A stretch of 64,000 nt of DNA from Leifsonia shinshuensis (GCF_031456835.1 NZ_JAVDVK010000001.1:1426001-1490000); one strand, 5' to 3'. Shown: positions 7,932-18,075, counted from the stretch's first letter. Notes: a model not told the origin generated them from the sequence alone. Program-made: numbers and translations.

Positions 7932-9472
7932 CTCGACTCCACTTCGGCGTACCAGTTCATGAGAACGCTTCGAGCTTCAAACCCCAGTTCGTCGCCAAAG
8001 TAGTCGAGTACTTCCTCGTAGGAACTTCGACTGCGTGCCGCATCGATGACCATTTTATGAAAGCCGGAATCCGTTACCTCTAATCCGAACACGCTGCTCG
8101 TGAGAGTGCTCACGTTCTCACCGAAGGTCTCCAAGACGGGCCGACGTCCCTGAACGAACGCCCCTGTTCGGCGAATCCTCCAAGCGCATTTTCGTGGAAC
8201 CTCTTGCAGAACGACGGGCGAGTGCGTCGCAACTATGGCAATCCCACTCTTGTTACGCATCAGGTCCGAAAGCGTCCGTGTGAATGCTGATAGCAGAGGC
8301 GGATGAAGATGCCCTTCCGGCTCATCCATCAAAACGAGCGTCTGCTCAGTTACGGTCTCCACCAAGCGCGTCACAGTGAGGAGGACGATCTTGTGTCCCG
8401 AACTCAACTTGTTGTAGACCGACATCGCCGACTCACGGAACTCAGCTTCAGTCGTCTCTTCGTCGTATCTGACCGCCAATTCTCTGACCTCAGCCGCCGA
8501 GAAGATTGGGTCGGATTCTAGGGTGGCAAGCGCCTCGATCCATGTGCCTTGCGATTTGGAACTGGCGACAAGCCATGCACTGTCCGCAAAGCCAACAGCA
8601 AGATCGTTCGGGGTTTGCGTGACGATCTTGCCGTCGTCAGTCCTCCGCTGGAGACCTAGATACGCGTAGGGCACCTTGTACGACTCGCGATCGTCTTCGA
8701 CTGGCAGCGACGGGTTATCGAAAGCGCTGAACGCAACATAGACGAGATTCGCCGCCTCGAGGGGCGGACCGTCGGTCGGAATATAGCCGTCGCGATCCTT
8801 GGGGGTCGACGTGCCCAAGATGTGGCGCCCCAGTGAGAGGAGTGTGCTGGTCTTTCCAGCACCGTTCCGGCCAATCAATACGTGGACGTTGGTCGGCGGC
8901 TTGGAATCACCAATTACCTCGAAGTCGAGTTTGAGCGGGGGTGCAATCGGGTTGAGCGATTCACGGACGAACGAGAAATCGAACGACGCCCGCACGTCGC
9001 CAAGCTGAAGAAGTCGTGGGTACTGACGGCGAACAGAGTAGGCGGTGACGCTTCTCATGAGCGAATTGATGACACCGGGGGACAAACGAACGTCCTCGAA
9101 CTCGCTCTGATTTACAGCCAGGTCTCTGAGATCCGACAGAATGTCAGCGCCGCGTTCGGCGCCGAATAGATTGTGAATATTGATGTAAAGGTCCGTGTCT
9201 TGGCCGACAGAGACGTACCTCGGCGGCAGCGAATCGAAAAGTTCAGGAATCGGGGTCGACCAAGTTTCTTGCTCGTCCTCGACGTAGTTGTGCTCGCGAT
9301 CCAGAATTTTGATGAAACCGAGTCGAGTCGACTCGCGCGAATCGAAATAATGCAGCGAGTAAAGAGTGCGGAACTTCCACCAGTCGTTCCATTCAGCGTG
9401 TTGCAGCCAGAATGTGCCTGCCTCGGGCTCTGAGGGCTGCCTGTCGCTTACCTGGAACTTCAAAATCGCCAC
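7928..9472 (-). CDS. ABC/SMC-type AAA ATPase, PtuA-like
   Basis: A 514-residue ATPase. Walker A is IGRNGAGKTS (~200-209), an ABC-like signature LSSGHK lies near 356-361, Walker B is LVLMDEPEGHLHPP (~379-392) and an H-loop ATHSPVV lies near 415. The spacing between Walker A and the signature (~150 residues) leaves no room for a long coiled coil. About 185 residues precede Walker A (Trp-rich start FWLQHAEWNDWW), longer than I would expect for a plain PtuA. It is probably the sensor/motor of a defence pair with the HNH nuclease. The start is uncertain: GTG at 9472 has AAGGA only two bases away, and a TTG three codons in is an alternative. Confidence 0.8.
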   Translation of the reverse strand: MAILKFQVSDRQPSEPEAGTFWLQHAEWNDWWKFRTLYSLHYFDSRESTRLGFIKILDREHNYVEDEQETWSTPIPELFDSLPPRYVSVGQDTDLYINIHNLFGAERGADILSDLRDLAVNQSEFEDVRLSPGVINSLMRSVTAYSVRRQYPRLLQLGDVRASFDFSFVRESLNPIAPPLKLDFEVIGDSKPPTNVHVLIGRNGAGKTSTLLSLGRHILGTSTPKDRDGYIPTDGPPLEAANLVYVAFSAFDNPSLPVEDDRESYKVPYAYLGLQRRTDDGKIVTQTPNDLAVGFADSAWLVASSKSQGTWIEALATLESDPIFSAAEVRELAVRYDEETTEAEFRESAMSVYNKLSSGHKIVLLTVTRLVETVTEQTLVLMDEPEGHLHPPLLSAFTRTLSDLMRNKSGIAIVATHSPVVLQEVPRKCAWRIRRTGAFVQGRRPVLETFGENVSTLTSSVFGLEVTDSGFHKMVIDAARSRSSYEEVLDYFGDELGFEARSVLMNWYAEVESR

Positions 9473-9764
9473 ATCCTTGATCGGCTCAAGACTCGATAAC
9501 GCATACAGTCTGGCAGTCGCTGTGCGGTAACAGGGAAGCGCACGCAGCGAAGATCGTCACCGCATTCATCCACCAAGCGAGGGCCTCCACGCGGTGTTCC
9601 GAGTGATGTGAGGCAACAAGGGTGCACAACAACCGAGCGATTGGTCGTCAATCAACCGTGGTCCCCGGCTCAGATCCGTCAGGCCCGGCGGGAGGTCCCT
9701 CCGACTGCGCCAACAGCACCACGGGCACACTAAGCGTCCCGCATTCAGCGGGCGTCCGGCGGTC
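9473..9764. other. Non-coding 292 bp between the ATPase gene and ychF
   Basis: No convincing gene is seen on either strand. The segment should hold the promoter of the ATPase-HNH operon (reading leftward) and any ychF terminator, but neither is obvious. A short inverted repeat (cccgc-attca-gcggg, about 9738-9752) lies just past the ychF stop. Confidence 0.5.
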
Positions 9765-10838
9765 TTACACGTTGAACCGGAACTCCACCACGTCCCCGTC
9801 CTGCATCACGTAGTCCTTGCCCTCCATGCGCGCCTTGCCGCGGGAGCGGGCCTCGGCGACGCTTCCGGCCTCCATCAGGGCGTCGAAGGAGATGACCTCC
9901 GCCTTGATGAAGCCCTTCTCGAAGTCGGTGTGGATGACGCCGGCCGCCTGCGGGGCCTTCCATCCCTTGTGGATGGTCCAGGCGCGCGACTCCTTCGGGC
10001 CCGCGGTCAGGTAGGTCTGCAGGCCGAGGGTGTCGAAGCCGATGCGGGCGAGCTGGTCGAGGCCGGACTCCTCCTGGCCGGTGGAGGCCAGCAGTTCTGC
10101 AGCGTCGGCCGCGTCGAGGTCGATCAGCTCCGACTCCAGCTTCGCGTCGAGGAAGACGGCCTGCGCCGGGGCGACCAGGGCTGCCAGCTCGGCGCGGCGG
10201 GACTCGTCGGTGAGCACGTCCTCGTCCACGTTGAAGACGTAGATGAACGGCTTCGCGGTGAGGAGCCCGAGCTCGCGCACCGGCTCCAGGTCGATCGAGG
10301 ACGTCGAGAGCGGCTTGCCGGAGTTGAGGTACTCGATCGCGGCGCGCGCGGTCTCGAGCACGATCGGCTCCAGCTTGCGGCCCTTGACCTCCTTCTCGTA
10401 GCGCTGCTCCGCCTTCTCCAGGGTCTGCAGGTCGGCGAGGATGAGCTCGGTGTTGATGGTCTCCATGTCGCCGGCCGGGTCGGTCTTGCCCGCGACGTGC
10501 ACCACATCCGCGTCGCTGAAGCCGCGCACGACCTGCGCGATGGCGTCGGCCTCGCGGATGTTCGCCAGGAACTTGTTGCCCAGGCCCTCGCCCTCGCTGG
10601 CGCCCTTCACGATGCCCGCGATGTCGACGAACGACACCGGCGCCGGAACGATCCGCTCGCTGTGGAACAGCTCCGCCAGGCGGTCGAGCCGCGGGTCGGG
10701 GAGGTTCACCACGCCGACGTTCGGCTCGATGGTCGCGAACGGGTAGTTCGCGGCGAGCGCGTCGTTCTTGGTCAGCGCGTTGAACAGGGTGGACTTGCCC
10801 ACGTTGGGCAGTCCGACGATTCCGATAGTGAGAGCCAC
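9765..10838 (-). CDS. ychF: Redox-regulated ATPase/GTPase YchF (OLA1 family)
   Basis: A 357-residue universally conserved Obg-family P-loop protein that binds ATP and associates with ribosomes. The G1 motif is GIVGLPNVGKSTLF at the N-terminus, the switch region includes FVDIAGIVKGASEGEGLGN, and a C-terminal TGS-like domain ends in VVEFRFNV. Length is full. It is preceded 24 bp upstream by the methyltransferase gene on the same strand. Its last nine codons form one of the two copies of the direct repeat bounding the ATPase-HNH cassette, and its own frame is intact. Confidence 0.97.
   Translation of the reverse strand: MALTIGIVGLPNVGKSTLFNALTKNDALAANYPFATIEPNVGVVNLPDPRLDRLAELFHSERIVPAPVSFVDIAGIVKGASEGEGLGNKFLANIREADAIAQVVRGFSDADVVHVAGKTDPAGDMETINTELILADLQTLEKAEQRYEKEVKGRKLEPIVLETARAAIEYLNSGKPLSTSSIDLEPVRELGLLTAKPFIYVFNVDEDVLTDESRRAELAALVAPAQAVFLDAKLESELIDLDAADAAELLASTGQEESGLDQLARIGFDTLGLQTYLTAGPKESRAWTIHKGWKAPQAAGVIHTDFEKGFIKAEVISFDALMEAGSVAEARSRGKARMEGKDYVMQDGDVVEFRFNV
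9769..9793 (+). repeat. Direct repeat, ychF-end copy (attachment-site-like)
   Basis: Lies within the last codons of ychF (stop at 9765-9767). It matches 6938-6962 in the same orientation with one mismatch in 25 bp. The pair defines the edges of the ATPase-HNH segment. Confidence 0.75.
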
Positions 10839-10862
10839 GGTCGTCCATTCTACGGGCCGGGG

Positions 10863-11609
10863 TCAGCCCTCCCGGGCGGCTCGGTACGAGCGGGTGACGT
10901 ACGGCAGCTCGATGGTGTCGCGGCCGGCGAGGTCGGGATGCTCGCGCAGCAGGCGCCGCAGCGACTGGATGACCGCGGCCTGACCGTCCGCATCCTTCGT
11001 GATGAAGTAGCTGCGGGACCGCGCCAGGTCGAGCAGCCCGTCGTGGCTGAGCGCCTGCACCCAGCCTGTCTCGTGCTTCTCCAACCGCCCGAACGGCTCG
11101 GTGAGCACCGGGTCGCCCTCGTCGTCGAAGGCGTACGACCCCGCATCCATCAGCTCGCCCAGCTCGCGCACCCAGCCGACGCTCTCGTCGCGCTCGTTCC
11201 AGATCAGCCCCAGACGGCCTCCCGGGCGCAGCACGCGGGCCACCTCGGGGATCGCGCGCTCCGCATCCACCCAGTGCCACGCCTGCGCGACCAGCACCAG
11301 CCCGAACGCGGAGTCCGGGAAGGGGATGCGCTCGGCGCTGCCCTCGCGCGCGTCCACGTCCGGCAGGCGCTCGCCGAGAACGCGGAGCATCTCGGGCGAC
11401 GGGTCGACCGCGGACACCTCGAAGCCGCGCGCGACCAGCGCCGCGGTCAGCTTTCCGGTCCCTGCGCCTAAGTCGAGTACCGGACCCTCGATGCCCTCGG
11501 TGAGCCAGCTCTCGGCATCCGCCGGGTAGGACGGCCGCGCGGCGTCGTACACGTCGGCGGCCCGGTCGAACGAGGCCGCGTGGAGGTCGCGCTGGTGACG
11601 GGATCGCAT
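10863..11609 (-). CDS. Class I SAM-dependent methyltransferase
   Basis: A 248-residue Rossmann methyltransferase of the Methyltransf_11/25 type. SAM-binding motif I is VLDLGAGTGKLT (~45-57), acidic motif II lies in VSAVDPSPEML, and motif IV is LVLVAQAWHWVD. The N-terminal AADVYDAARPSYP is typical of generic small-molecule methyltransferases (SmtA/UbiE-like). Substrate unknown. It sits just upstream of ychF on the same strand and may be co-transcribed with it. Confidence 0.88.
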   Translation of the reverse strand: MRSRHQRDLHAASFDRAADVYDAARPSYPADAESWLTEGIEGPVLDLGAGTGKLTAALVARGFEVSAVDPSPEMLRVLGERLPDVDAREGSAERIPFPDSAFGLVLVAQAWHWVDAERAIPEVARVLRPGGRLGLIWNERDESVGWVRELGELMDAGSYAFDDEGDPVLTEPFGRLEKHETGWVQALSHDGLLDLARSRSYFITKDADGQAAVIQSLRRLLREHPDLAGRDTIELPYVTRSYRAAREG

Positions 11610-11725
11610 GCCGCCGATGGTACGCGCCGGCGCTCACGCCGACCTCTTCGGGTTGTGGATGCGGGATGCGGCGGCACGCGGGCGGGATGCCGGGCGGCGT
11701 CGGTGGGCCGTGTCAGCATGACGAC

Positions 11726-12307
11726 GTGACCCTGGACTTCACCGCCATCGACTTCGAGACCGCCAACTCCTCCCCCGCCTCCGCGTGCTCGGTCGGGCTG
11801 GTGAAAGTGCGGGACGGCAAGGTCGTCGACCGCGCGGGATGGTTCATCCGGCCGCCGCTCGGGCACGACCAGTTCCAGGAGTGGAACATCCGCATCCATG
11901 GCATCCAGCCCCACCAGGTGGCGGACGCGGCGAGCTGGGTCGACCAGCTCGCCGACCTCGTCGAGTTCGCCGAGGACGACCACCTCGTCGCCCACAACGC
12001 GGGCTTCGACATGGGTGTCATCCGCGCCGCCTGCCAGGCCACACTCGTCGCCTGCCCCGAATACAGCTACCTGTGCAGCCTCCAGGTCGCCCGCCGCACC
12101 TACACGCTCGAGTCGTACCGCCTGCCGGTCGCGGCGATGGCGGCGGGATTCGACGGGTTCCAGCACCACGACGCCCTCGCCGACGCGGAGGCCTGCGCGG
12201 CCATCGTCATCCACGCGGCGCGGCGCCACGAGGCCGCGACGATCGCGGACCTCTCCGCGCTGACCGGCGCCCGCCTCGGGCGGATCGGCGTCCCCGTCGC
12301 CGCCTGA
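11726..12307 (+). CDS. DnaQ-like 3'-5' exonuclease
   Basis: A 193-residue DEDDh exonuclease resembling the DNA polymerase III epsilon subunit. ExoI is FTAIDFETANSS (Asp and Glu ligands), ExoII is VAHNAGFDMGV, and ExoIII is FQHHDALADAEACA with the catalytic His and Asp. GTG at 11726 gives an almost immediate entry into the ExoI strand, as usual for these stand-alone proteins. It probably trims 3' ends in repair or nucleic-acid turnover. There is no polymerase domain and no recognisable clamp-binding tail. Confidence 0.88.
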   Translation: MTLDFTAIDFETANSSPASACSVGLVKVRDGKVVDRAGWFIRPPLGHDQFQEWNIRIHGIQPHQVADAASWVDQLADLVEFAEDDHLVAHNAGFDMGVIRAACQATLVACPEYSYLCSLQVARRTYTLESYRLPVAAMAAGFDGFQHHDALADAEACAAIVIHAARRHEAATIADLSALTGARLGRIGVPVAA

Positions 12308-12349
12308 CCCTCGCGCCCCGCGCCTCGCGCGCCCCGCTCCGGCGGGCGT

Positions 12350-12406
12350 CGAGTCGTGAGTAGATGTCGCCACTCGCGGCGGATACGCGCATCCACTCAC
12401 GACTCG
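12350..12406. repeat. Intergenic palindromic repeat, family B copy 1
   Basis: Arms of 17 bp (cgagtcgtgagtagatg and its inverted partner near 12390-12406, one mismatch) surround a GC-rich centre between the exonuclease and rmuC. The same arm sequence recurs at 61008-61065. It could also serve as a terminator for the exonuclease gene. Confidence 0.6.
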
Positions 12407-12453
12407 CGGACCCGGCGACCCCCAGTGTCGGCGGCCTCTGACACACTCAGGGC

Positions 12454-13854
12454 ATGGACATCCTCGCCCTGCTCTTCGGCCTCCTGATCGGGCTCATCGC
12501 CGGCGCCGTCGGCGCGGGTTTCGCCGTCGCGAAGCTCATGCGCACGCGGTCCGCGGCCGAGCCCGCGACGCCGCTGGTCGACCCGGCCGTGCTGGCCGCG
12601 CAGCATCAGGCCGAGCTGGCCGAGCTGCGCGCGACGGAGGCCGCGGTGCAGTCGGAGATCCGCGCCGACCTGGCCGCTGCGCACGGCCGCGTGGACGCCC
12701 TGCAGGAGCAGTTGCTCACCGCCCAGCAGCAGTACCGCGAGACGGTGGAGCGGCACCGCGCCGAGGCCGAGGCGCGTTCCGCGCAGGAGCGGGCCGAGAG
12801 CAAGGTGCTGCAGGCGCTCGCGCCGGTGCGCGAGAGCCTGAGCGACATGCAGCGCAAGGTTGTGGAACTCGAGACGCAGCGCAACCAGCAGCACGGTCAG
12901 CTGACCCAGCAGCTGCGGTCGGCCGCCGAGTCGGAGGAGCGCCTGCGCAGCACGGCGGAGGCCCTGGCGTCCGCGCTGCGGTCGAACAGCACCCGCGGAG
13001 TCTGGGGCGAGACCCAGCTGCGGAGCGTGGTGGAGGCTGCGGGCCTGCTAGAGCGCGTGGACTTCGACGTGCAGTCGAGCATCCACTCGGAGTCCGGCGC
13101 GGGCCGTCCCGACATGATCGTGCGGCTGCCCGGCGGCAAGAGCATTGCGCTGGACGCCAAGGTGCCGTTCAACGCGTACCTCGAAGCCAGCCAGATCCCC
13201 GCGACCGCGACGGGACCGGAAGGTGCTCAGCGCGAGGCCCTGCTCAAGCAGCACGTCAAGGCGGTCCGCGACCACATCACGGCGCTCGGCAGCAAGGCGT
13301 ACTGGACGGGCCTGGAGTCGTCACCGGAGCTGGTCATCGCGTTCATCCCGAGCGAGTCGCTCGTGTCGTCCGCGCTCGAGGCGGACCCGTCGATCATGGA
13401 GTTCGCGTTCGGCAAGCGCGTGGCGCTCGCCTCGCCGGTGACGCTGTGGTCGGTGCTCAAGACCGTGGCGTTCAGCTGGCAGCAGGATGTGCTCACCCAG
13501 GAGGCGAAGCAGCTCTTCGACCTGAGCCGCACTCTCTACAGCCGGCTGGCCACGACGGCCGGCCACATCGAGAAGCTCGGACGCTCGCTGGAGCGCACCG
13601 TCAAGGACTACAACGGCTTCGTCGGGTCGTTCGAGCGCCAGGTGTTCCCGGCCGCCCGCAAGCTCAACGCGCTCGACGAGACCAAGGTGATCGGGGTGCT
13701 CGACGGCATCGAGGAGGCGCCGCGCGAGCTGACCGCGTTCGAACTGGTCAGCGAGCTGGAGCCGCGCGACATGCACGGGATCGACAAGCTGGCGATCGAG
13801 GAGCAGGAGCGCGCTCACGCCCTGGAGGCCGAGCGCGACAGCGGCGCGGCGTAA
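12454..13854 (+). CDS. rmuC: DNA recombination protein RmuC
   Basis: A 466-residue RmuC family protein. Residues 1-28 form an N-terminal membrane anchor (LLFGLLIGLIAGAVGAGFAV). A long Ala/Glu/Gln coiled coil follows to about residue 170. The RmuC nuclease-like core begins near NSTRGVWGETQLRSVVEAAG and includes IALDAKVPFNAYLEA and the conserved VIAFIPSESL. RmuC limits inversions and rearrangements in E. coli. Full length, ATG start. It follows the exonuclease gene and may share a DNA-maintenance role with it, though no overlap shows an operon. Confidence 0.93.
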   Translation: MDILALLFGLLIGLIAGAVGAGFAVAKLMRTRSAAEPATPLVDPAVLAAQHQAELAELRATEAAVQSEIRADLAAAHGRVDALQEQLLTAQQQYRETVERHRAEAEARSAQERAESKVLQALAPVRESLSDMQRKVVELETQRNQQHGQLTQQLRSAAESEERLRSTAEALASALRSNSTRGVWGETQLRSVVEAAGLLERVDFDVQSSIHSESGAGRPDMIVRLPGGKSIALDAKVPFNAYLEASQIPATATGPEGAQREALLKQHVKAVRDHITALGSKAYWTGLESSPELVIAFIPSESLVSSALEADPSIMEFAFGKRVALASPVTLWSVLKTVAFSWQQDVLTQEAKQLFDLSRTLYSRLATTAGHIEKLGRSLERTVKDYNGFVGSFERQVFPAARKLNALDETKVIGVLDGIEEAPRELTAFELVSELEPRDMHGIDKLAIEEQERAHALEAERDSGAA

Positions 13855-13915
13855 GGCCGGCGGCCGGGCCGGTCAGAGCCGGGCCGGTCGGAGCGGGGGC
13901 CTCAGAGCGGGCCGG

Positions 13916-14917
13916 TCAGAGCTGGTCGGGCTCCAGCCACTTCTCCGCGAGGTGGTCGGCGATCACACGACGAGCCGTGCCGGACTTCGACCGCAGCACG
14001 ATCGACTCGGTCCGGATGATCGGGCCCTTGCGGCGGACGCCCTCCACAAGGCCGCCGTCGGTGACACCGGTCGCCACGAAGAAGGTGTTGTCGCCCTTCA
14101 CCAGGTCATCCGCATCGTAGATCTTGTCCATGTCGAGGCCCGCGGCGATCCCGGCCGCGCGCTCCGCGTCGTCCTTCGGCGCGAGCCGGCCCTGCATGAA
14201 ACCGCCCAGAGCCTTGATCGCGCACGCGGTGGTGATGCCCTCCGGGCTGCCGCCGATGCCCACGCACATGTCGATGCGCGACTCGTACCGGGCCGCGTTG
14301 ATGCCGCCCGCGACATCGCCGTCGAGCAGCAGGCGGGTCCCCGCGCCGGCCGCACGGATCTCCTCGATCAGCTCCTCGTGCCGCGGCCGGTCCAGCACGG
14401 CGACACGGATCTCGCCCACCGGCTTGCCCTTCGCCTTCGCCAGCTCGCGGATGTTGTCCCCGATCGGCCGCGACAGGTCGACGACCCCGCGTCCCTCGGC
14501 CCCCGTCACGATCTTCGACATGTAGAAGACGGACGACGCATCCAGCATCGAACCGCGGTCCGACACGGCGATCACGGACAGCGCGTTCTGCCGCCCGGCG
14601 GCGGTCAGCGACGTGCCGTCGATCGGGTCCACCGCGATGTCGACGGCCGGTCCGCGGCCGTTGCCGACGTGCTCGCCGTTGAACAGCATGGGCGCGTTGT
14701 CCTTCTCGCCCTCGCCGATCACGATGACGCCGTCGAAGTTGACCGTCCCGAGGAACTTGCGCATCGCATCCACCGCCGCACCGTCGGCCGCGTTCTTGTC
14801 GCCGCGCCCGATCCACGGGGTCGCCCGGATGGCCGCCGCCTCGGTCGCGCGCACCAACTCCATGGCCAGGTTCCGGTCGGGATGCGTGAAGTGGGGTGCG
14901 CTGTCGGTGCTGGTCAT
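13916..14917 (-). CDS. glpX: Class II fructose-1,6-bisphosphatase
   Basis: A 333-residue GlpX-type phosphatase converting fructose-1,6-bisphosphate to fructose-6-phosphate in gluconeogenesis, metal dependent. The metal/phosphate motifs are VIGEGEKDNAPML and AVDPIDGTSLT, with GIGGSPEGITTACAIKALGG toward the C-terminus. ATG at 14917 follows a strong GGGAGG sequence and is preferred over a farther upstream start. It diverges from fba at 15157, so two enzymes acting on the same sugar phosphate share a ~240-bp promoter region. Confidence 0.95.
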   Translation of the reverse strand: MTSTDSAPHFTHPDRNLAMELVRATEAAAIRATPWIGRGDKNAADGAAVDAMRKFLGTVNFDGVIVIGEGEKDNAPMLFNGEHVGNGRGPAVDIAVDPIDGTSLTAAGRQNALSVIAVSDRGSMLDASSVFYMSKIVTGAEGRGVVDLSRPIGDNIRELAKAKGKPVGEIRVAVLDRPRHEELIEEIRAAGAGTRLLLDGDVAGGINAARYESRIDMCVGIGGSPEGITTACAIKALGGFMQGRLAPKDDAERAAGIAAGLDMDKIYDADDLVKGDNTFFVATGVTDGGLVEGVRRKGPIIRTESIVLRSKSGTARRVIADHLAEKWLEPDQL

Positions 14918-15156
14918 GGTGGGTCCTCCCGGACGGATGCGGAACGTCGTCGTCAACGCCGGCGCGGGCGTCGCGGCCGGACGCTGCCAGTGTATCGAGC
15001 GGGTCCCGGCCCGTCAGGGGTCGTGCACGGATGTCCAGATCCGTCCACAGGCGGCGGCTTCTCCACAGACTCGGCCCGCCTCCGCGACCCCGGATCGGGC
15101 GTCCGACCGCCTCGGTATGATGAGGGCGTTCGACATCCCCATCCCAAGGAGCTGCA

Positions 15157-16185
<1,029 letters not shown>

Positions 16186-16255
16186 CCAGCGCGGCGGCGG
16201 AGGCGTCCACGACATCCCGCCGCCACACCACCACCCAGCGAGGAGGCGCCCCGCG

Positions 16256-16936
16256 ATGGCCGAGCAGGAATCGCAGCCGGACGACCGGCCGCGCCCGCAG
16301 TACGGCGAGCTGGCGCCTCCCGGCTGGGTGTGGCATCCCCCGGCCGACGCCGACCGGCTGGACACGTCGCGCCCGCTGGAGCGGGAGGGCGACGGCGACG
16401 ACGCGTACGACCGCGCGGGCGCACCGCCGTCCGGTGCGCGAGTGCCCGGACTGCAGCCGCCCTACGGCCAGCGTCCGGACGGCCACCCGCAGGGAGTCCC
16501 CGGAGCGCCCGGCCAGACCGCGGGACCCGGTCAGCCGGCCCCGACCTGGAATCTGACGCTCACCGTCCTGCTCGCCGTCTTCGGGTTCTTCGGGATGTCG
16601 TACTCGATCGCCACGCTGCAGGCGATCCCCGCCTCGATGCAGCTGCTGCACAGCACGAACGGCCTCGGCGATTACACGCCTGCCCCCGTCGTCAGCACGC
16701 TGGTGCTCGTCGGCTCGATCCTCATGGCGGTCATCTGGGTCGTGTCCGCCGTGATCGCCGCGCTGCTGCTGGTCCGGCGGAGGCTGGCCTTCTGGGTGCC
16801 GCTCGTCGCCGGGATCGTGGCGATGGTCGTCCTGCTCATCTTCGCGGGCGCCGTGCTCGCGACGGATCCGGTGCTGCTCGGGTTCTACAGCGGAACGACC
16901 GCGCCCGGCACGTCGTCGCCGACGCAGAACCCCTGA
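16256..16936 (+). CDS. Proline-rich membrane protein, DUF6264-like
   Basis: A 226-residue protein. The first ~98 residues are hydrophilic and rich in Pro/Gly/Asp, with an early PRPQYGELAPPGWVW motif. Three hydrophobic spans follow (~100-120, ~145-172 and ~178-203) and the tail is Ser/Thr/Pro-rich. The PxYGExAPPGW start is common in Microbacteriaceae membrane proteins of unknown function; the DUF6264 name is a recollection and not verified. It lies 71 bp after fba in the same direction. Confidence 0.72.
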   Translation: MAEQESQPDDRPRPQYGELAPPGWVWHPPADADRLDTSRPLEREGDGDDAYDRAGAPPSGARVPGLQPPYGQRPDGHPQGVPGAPGQTAGPGQPAPTWNLTLTVLLAVFGFFGMSYSIATLQAIPASMQLLHSTNGLGDYTPAPVVSTLVLVGSILMAVIWVVSAVIAALLLVRRRLAFWVPLVAGIVAMVVLLIFAGAVLATDPVLLGFYSGTTAPGTSSPTQNP

Positions 16937-16970
16937 GGCCCGGGCGCGGGATCAGCGCCCCCGACCGGAA

Positions 16971-18029
16971 TCAGCGCCCGCGACCGCCGAGCGCCCGCGC
17001 GTCCTGCTTGCCCGTGATGTCCTTGCGCAGCTCCTTCGGCAGCGAGAACATGAGGTCCTCCTCCGCCGTCTTGACCTCCTGCACGTCGCGGTACCCCGCG
17101 CCCGCCAGGTCGTCGAGCACCTCCTGCACGAGCACCTCCGGCACCGAGGCGCCACTGGTGACACCGATGGATGCCGCCCCGTCCAGCCACTCCTGCTTGA
17201 TCTCGCTCGCGTAGTCCACCCGGTAGGCGGCCTTCGCGCCGTACTCGAGTGCGACCTCGACGAGCCGGACGGAGTTCGACGAGTTCGCCGAGCCGACGAC
17301 GATCACGAGGTCGGCCTGCTCGGCCACCTTCTTGATGGCGACCTGGCGGTTCTGGGTGGCGTAGCAGATGTCGTCGCTGGGCGGGTCCTGCAGGTTCGGG
17401 AAGCGCTCGCGCAGGCGGCGCACCGTCTCCATCGTCTCGTCGACCGAGAGCGTGGTCTGCGACAGCCACACGACCTTGTCCGGATCCCTCACAACGATCG
17501 AGTCGACGTCGTCCGGACCGTTCACCAGGGTGACGTGGTCGGGCGCCTCGCCCGCGGTCCCCTCGACCTCTTCGTGACCGGCGTGGCCGATGAGCAGGAT
17601 CTGGAAGTCGTCGCGCGAGAACCGCACGGCCTCGCGGTGCACCTTGGTCACCAGCGGGCACGTCGCGTCGATGGCGCGAAGTCCACGCTCGGCGGCGGCG
17701 TTGACGACCGCCGGCGAGACGCCGTGTGCCGAGAACACGACGTGCGCGCCCGACGGCACCTCGTCGACCTCGTCGACGAAGATCGCGCCCTGCTGCTCCA
17801 GCTCGGAGACGACGTGCACGTTGTGGACGATCTGCTTGCGCACGTAGACCGGCGCGCCGTACAGGTCGAGCGCCTTCTCGACGGCGACGACGGCCCGGTC
17901 GACCCCGGCGCAGTAACCGCGGGGCGCTGCCAGCAGCACCCGCTTATGTCCGACGACCGGGTTATCCTGAAGCCGTCGCCTGGCGCCGGGAATGCGCGGC
18001 ATCGGGAGGCTGATGGTTGCGTCGCTCAC
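16971..18029 (-). CDS. ispH: 4-hydroxy-3-methylbut-2-enyl diphosphate reductase
   Basis: A 352-residue Fe-S enzyme making IPP and DMAPP in the last step of the MEP isoprenoid pathway. All three cluster cysteines are visible: [10 protein letters not shown] near residue 40, [11 protein letters not shown] near 124, and CYATQNRQ near 228. The HGVSP and GSANSSNS substrate loops are also present. The N-terminus has a ~28-residue extension before [12 protein letters not shown]. Divergent from xseA with only 46 bp between starts. Product IPP feeds the cis-prenyltransferase encoded at 26145-26930. Confidence 0.96.
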   Translation of the reverse strand: MSDATISLPMPRIPGARRRLQDNPVVGHKRVLLAAPRGYCAGVDRAVVAVEKALDLYGAPVYVRKQIVHNVHVVSELEQQGAIFVDEVDEVPSGAHVVFSAHGVSPAVVNAAAERGLRAIDATCPLVTKVHREAVRFSRDDFQILLIGHAGHEEVEGTAGEAPDHVTLVNGPDDVDSIVVRDPDKVVWLSQTTLSVDETMETVRRLRERFPNLQDPPSDDICYATQNRQVAIKKVAEQADLVIVVGSANSSNSVRLVEVALEYGAKAAYRVDYASEIKQEWLDGAASIGVTSGASVPEVLVQEVLDDLAGAGYRDVQEVKTAEEDLMFSLPKELRKDITGKQDARALGGRGR

Positions 18030-18075
18030 CCCTCGATCCTACGTGAGCGCGCTGAACACGGAATGGGAGCACCCG

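Larger units (their letters stand above)
6938..9793. mobile_element. Candidate small defence cassette integrated at the 3' end of ychF
   Basis: The segment between two direct copies of the last codons of ychF (6938-6962 and 9769-9793) holds only the HNH and ATPase genes plus ~290 bp of non-coding sequence. It has visibly more A/T than the DNA on both sides. The left copy is detached from any ychF reading frame. This is what insertion by site-specific recombination at a gene end would leave, with ychF itself kept intact. No integrase or transposase is encoded inside, so any recombinase would have acted from elsewhere. The boundaries are inferred from the repeats. Confidence 0.55.

Noticed and set aside
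7056..9472. A retron or restriction-modification system
   Set aside because: No reverse transcriptase, ncRNA-like structure, methyltransferase or specificity subunit is found next to the pair.
9460..9651. A 63-codon minus-strand frame upstream of the ATPase
   Set aside because: It overlaps the ATPase start out of frame and has no ribosome site or recognisable sequence.
9745..11637. A ~630-codon minus-strand frame overlapping ychF and the methyltransferase
   Set aside because: Out-of-frame shadow of both genes with Arg-rich composition; the in-frame proteins carry clear motifs.
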